NCBI GenBank assembly: GCA_003152145.1
Contig: PLZL01000120.1
Location: 20,138 to 28,613 of the forward strand
Source of the DNA: Limisphaerales bacterium
GTDB lineage: Bacteria > Verrucomicrobiota > Verrucomicrobiae > Limisphaerales > UBA11358
Direction of reading: 5' to 3'
DNA length: 8,476 nucleotides
In this document: positions 6,541-8,476 of the stretch, piece after piece
How positions within the stretch are numbered: the first letter of the stretch is position 1
Layout of the letters: each line of letters starts with the position of its first letter
Program-made: the position numbers and the translations under genes
The notes under the pieces: model-generated
What the model saw: the letters and a program-made list of their open reading frames with translations, nothing else
Database searches by the model: none
Told to the model about the DNA's origin: nothing

Positions 6541-8476
6541 ATGCCGTATCCAATGAACAACCAACTGCCCGCGCACCTCATCGCCCACATCAACGTCAAG
6601 CTCGCGCTCATCGGTTGCCTGCCAGTGCCGATGAAAGGCGACCGGGAATTTGTCGAGATCGCCGCCGCCATGGCCGCGCAGTCCCGCGAGAAAGATCGTC
6701 TCCTCGGCCAGCACCTTTGCCCTGCCGACCAGCGCATCCAGACTTTTCTCTACGATTATTTGCAGGACGTGCCGGCACCGAAACTGCCCACGCGCACGTT
6801 CACGCTCGACCGCGCCGGCCTCGCCCGCGTGCTTTCGCTGCCGGTGGACCGCGATGATTTTTCGTCCGACATCATCAATTCCTACCGCGTCAAACAAGGC
6901 GTTCTGCACAATCCGCGCAGCGACCGCCGCACCACCGCTGGAATTTTTCACGTCGCTGAAGGCGGTCTGCCGATCCCCGATGACAAGCTCGGCGTGCCAA
7001 AAATTACCTTCGCGAAAATGCTCGCCCTCGCGCTCACGCCGCCCAAGGAACTGCTGAAACTGCCGTTCACTGCCACGCAGCCGAGGCCAGCGGAATGTTT
7101 CGTTTCGCTGCTGCTGCGGCCATTGGTCTGCCCGGAAGTGCCCGGATTTATTTCTGAAAAATCCATGGAGATCCGCTTCTTCGTGCCGGGCAATCTCGTC
7201 AGCAACCTGGATTTCGTCGAAGCCATTTTCAACAACGGCGGCGATCCGCTGTTGCCGGAAAATGATTCCGCGCTCGATTCCGAACATTGGACCGGCCACA
7301 CCGGTTGCATCATTCTCGCGCCGCATCTCACCAAGATTACGAAAAAATCCGTCGGCCTGCCGGATTGGGATGCCGCGACCGAACGCCAGCGTCGCGATGG
7401 CATGTGCTGGAAAAAAGAAGACGAACTCTACAACGACGGCCACGCCTTCAAGCTCACGGCCCGCGACGAAACCGGTGTCATCATTACAATTATCGCCGAC
7501 AACTATTTCGGCTACTGCAAAAAAGAGGTGAAGACGCAGTTGAGCTACGCGGCGAATTTATTTGGCCTCACCGAGGAAGAACACGCGGGCGGCGCGCTGG
7601 TTTTCCCCAGCTACGACCTCGGCGAGGAATTCAACGGCGACGTGCTCGCCAAACGCTCCAGCCATTCTTTCGTGGAAATGATTTCATTGTTCACCGACGT
7701 GATGGAATTGAAACCGGAAGGTTATGCGGTGGACAAAAAATTTCCGGAAATCATCTACGTCCCCGCCGCGGCGCGTTTCGATTTGCAGAGCCAGAAAGTT
7801 TTCTGGACGAACCCCGCCACCGGCGAACACAGCATCAAGCTCTCGCCCGAAAAAACTTACGTCCGTCCCTCCGGCTACAAAGTCCGCATGGAAAAACCGC
7901 CCGGCCACGGCCGCCAATGGCGGCTCGTCGGCACGGTCGCGGAAGGAACTTTCTGCCACAAGCCCAGCACGGTTTCCGGCGGCGGCAAATCGGAAATTTC
8001 CAAGCCCATCACCGACGCGGTTCTCACCGGTCCCGTGTTCGTCGCGGATTTCAAAACGGATTTCGACCGCGTCGCCGAATTGATTGATCGCGATTACTCC
8101 GACCGTTTCGCCGACAAATCGCGCGTGGACAAACGCGCCGTGCTTTCGCCGGAACGTTCGCTCGGCTCCGTCATCAAGCTGCTCACGCCGGACGAACAAG
8201 ATTACACGCCAGAATACAACGCCTGGCTCACGAGCGTTCCACAGCACGTCAAGGAAGTCGTCTTCGTCGTGAAGCGCTATAACAAGCCGGAGTGGAACAG
8301 CCATTGGCGCGAGCATTTCAGCGTGGACATCATCAACGGCACGCCCGGCAACGAACTGAAATGCGACAACCGCAAGCTCGTCACCACTTATTTGCGCGTC
8401 GGTTTTGACGCCGACGGTGCGTGGCGCACGTTCGGCCTGCGCAAAGATTTCCATCCCGCCGTCAAAGTGCAGATGG
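6541..8476 (+). CDS. Probable PPi-type phosphoenolpyruvate carboxykinase (diphosphate), N-terminal 645 residues
   Basis: The frame is open from ATG 6541 to the right edge. The known family is about 1,100 residues, so roughly 55-60% is present. I recognise it from memory of the Propionibacterium/Entamoeba-type enzyme (EC 4.1.1.38), which interconverts oxaloacetate plus PPi with PEP, CO2 and phosphate in the cytoplasm. Supporting blocks are LHNPRSDRRTTAGIFH near residue 122, TGHTGCIILAPHLT at 251-264, NDGHAFKL from 298, NYFGYCKKEVKTQ at 321-333, and CHKPSTVSGGGKSEISK from 472. In the last block GGGKS (480-484, Lys483) looks like a P-loop variant, as in other PEP carboxykinases. SLGSVIKLLTP lies near 540. 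An in-frame TAG at 6523-6525 limits the start to 6541 or the second ATG at 6553 (Met5). The Shine-Dalgarno is weak. It would allow gluconeogenic or anaplerotic flux using PPi instead of ATP or GTP. The neighbouring PAS/IS scar says nothing about its job. Confidence 0.82.
   Translation, partial: MPYPMNNQLPAHLIAHINVKLALIGCLPVPMKGDREFVEIAAAMAAQSREKDRLLGQHLCPADQRIQTFLYDYLQDVPAPKLPTRTFTLDRAGLARVLSLPVDRDDFSSDIINSYRVKQGVLHNPRSDRRTTAGIFHVAEGGLPIPDDKLGVPKITFAKMLALALTPPKELLKLPFTATQPRPAECFVSLLLRPLVCPEVPGFISEKSMEIRFFVPGNLVSNLDFVEAIFNNGGDPLLPENDSALDSEHWTGHTGCIILAPHLTKITKKSVGLPDWDAATERQRRDGMCWKKEDELYNDGHAFKLTARDETGVIITIIADNYFGYCKKEVKTQLSYAANLFGLTEEEHAGGALVFPSYDLGEEFNGDVLAKRSSHSFVEMISLFTDVMELKPEGYAVDKKFPEIIYVPAAARFDLQSQKVFWTNPATGEHSIKLSPEKTYVRPSGYKVRMEKPPGHGRQWRLVGTVAEGTFCHKPSTVSGGGKSEISKPITDAVLTGPVFVADFKTDFDRVAELIDRDYSDRFADKSRVDKRAVLSPERSLGSVIKLLTPDEQDYTPEYNAWLTSVPQHVKEVVFVVKRYNKPEWNSHWREHFSVDIINGTPGNELKCDNRKLVTTYLRVGFDADGAWRTFGLRKDFHPAVKVQM

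Noticed and set aside
7287..8087. 266-codon plus-strand open frame inside the PEP carboxykinase gene
   Set aside because: It is an out-of-frame, extremely Arg-rich reading of the same bases without domain features.
6526..8454. Long minus-strand open frames (6526-7443 and 7684-8454)
   Set aside because: Both lie antisense to the well-conserved PEP carboxykinase frame and arise from its GC-rich third positions; no family resemblance is visible.

Overview
The window looks like chromosomal DNA of a verrucomicrobial-type bacterium, probably from soil, sediment or fresh water. This is inferred from the mix of gene families: a secreted protein with autotransporter-associated beta-strand (PATR) repeats, tandem LacI-type regulators, a secreted alpha/beta-hydrolase with an Ig-like tail, an IS630-type remnant, and a large enzyme that I recognise as PPi-dependent PEP carboxykinase. 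Shine-Dalgarno signals are mostly weak or absent. No rRNA or tRNA is present to fix the taxonomy.

Layout. (1) 1-1526, minus: the first 508 residues of a secreted PATR-repeat protein that runs off the left edge. (2) 1772-2818, minus: an intact LacI-family regulator with a GTG start. (3) 2921-3996, minus: a second, clearly paralogous LacI-family gene, broken by a -1 frameshift at an A8 run near its 3' third. (4) 4253-5923, plus: a secreted alpha/beta-hydrolase, divergent from the LacI pair across a 256-base intergenic region. (5) 5920-6516, minus: a scar in which a truncated PAS sensor domain is fused in frame to the last ~59 residues of an IS630-type transposase; the catalytic Glu of the transposase is replaced by Lys. 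(6) 6541-8476, plus: the N-terminal 645 residues of a probable PPi-type PEP carboxykinase that runs off the right edge.

How the parts relate. The two LacI genes and the divergent hydrolase are the most likely functional unit: sugar- or ligand-responsive regulators next to a secreted hydrolase. No operator is proven. The PATR protein is a separate surface or secreted protein. The PEP carboxykinase is central metabolism and is separated from the hydrolase by the PAS/IS630 scar.

I did not find a convincing new biological system. The items most worth a second look are the frameshifted LacI paralogue (with a canonical A AAA AAC heptamer and an inverted repeat downstream), the in-frame PAS/IS630 chimera, the uncharacterised hydrolase with an Ig-like tail, and the PPi-type PEP carboxykinase.
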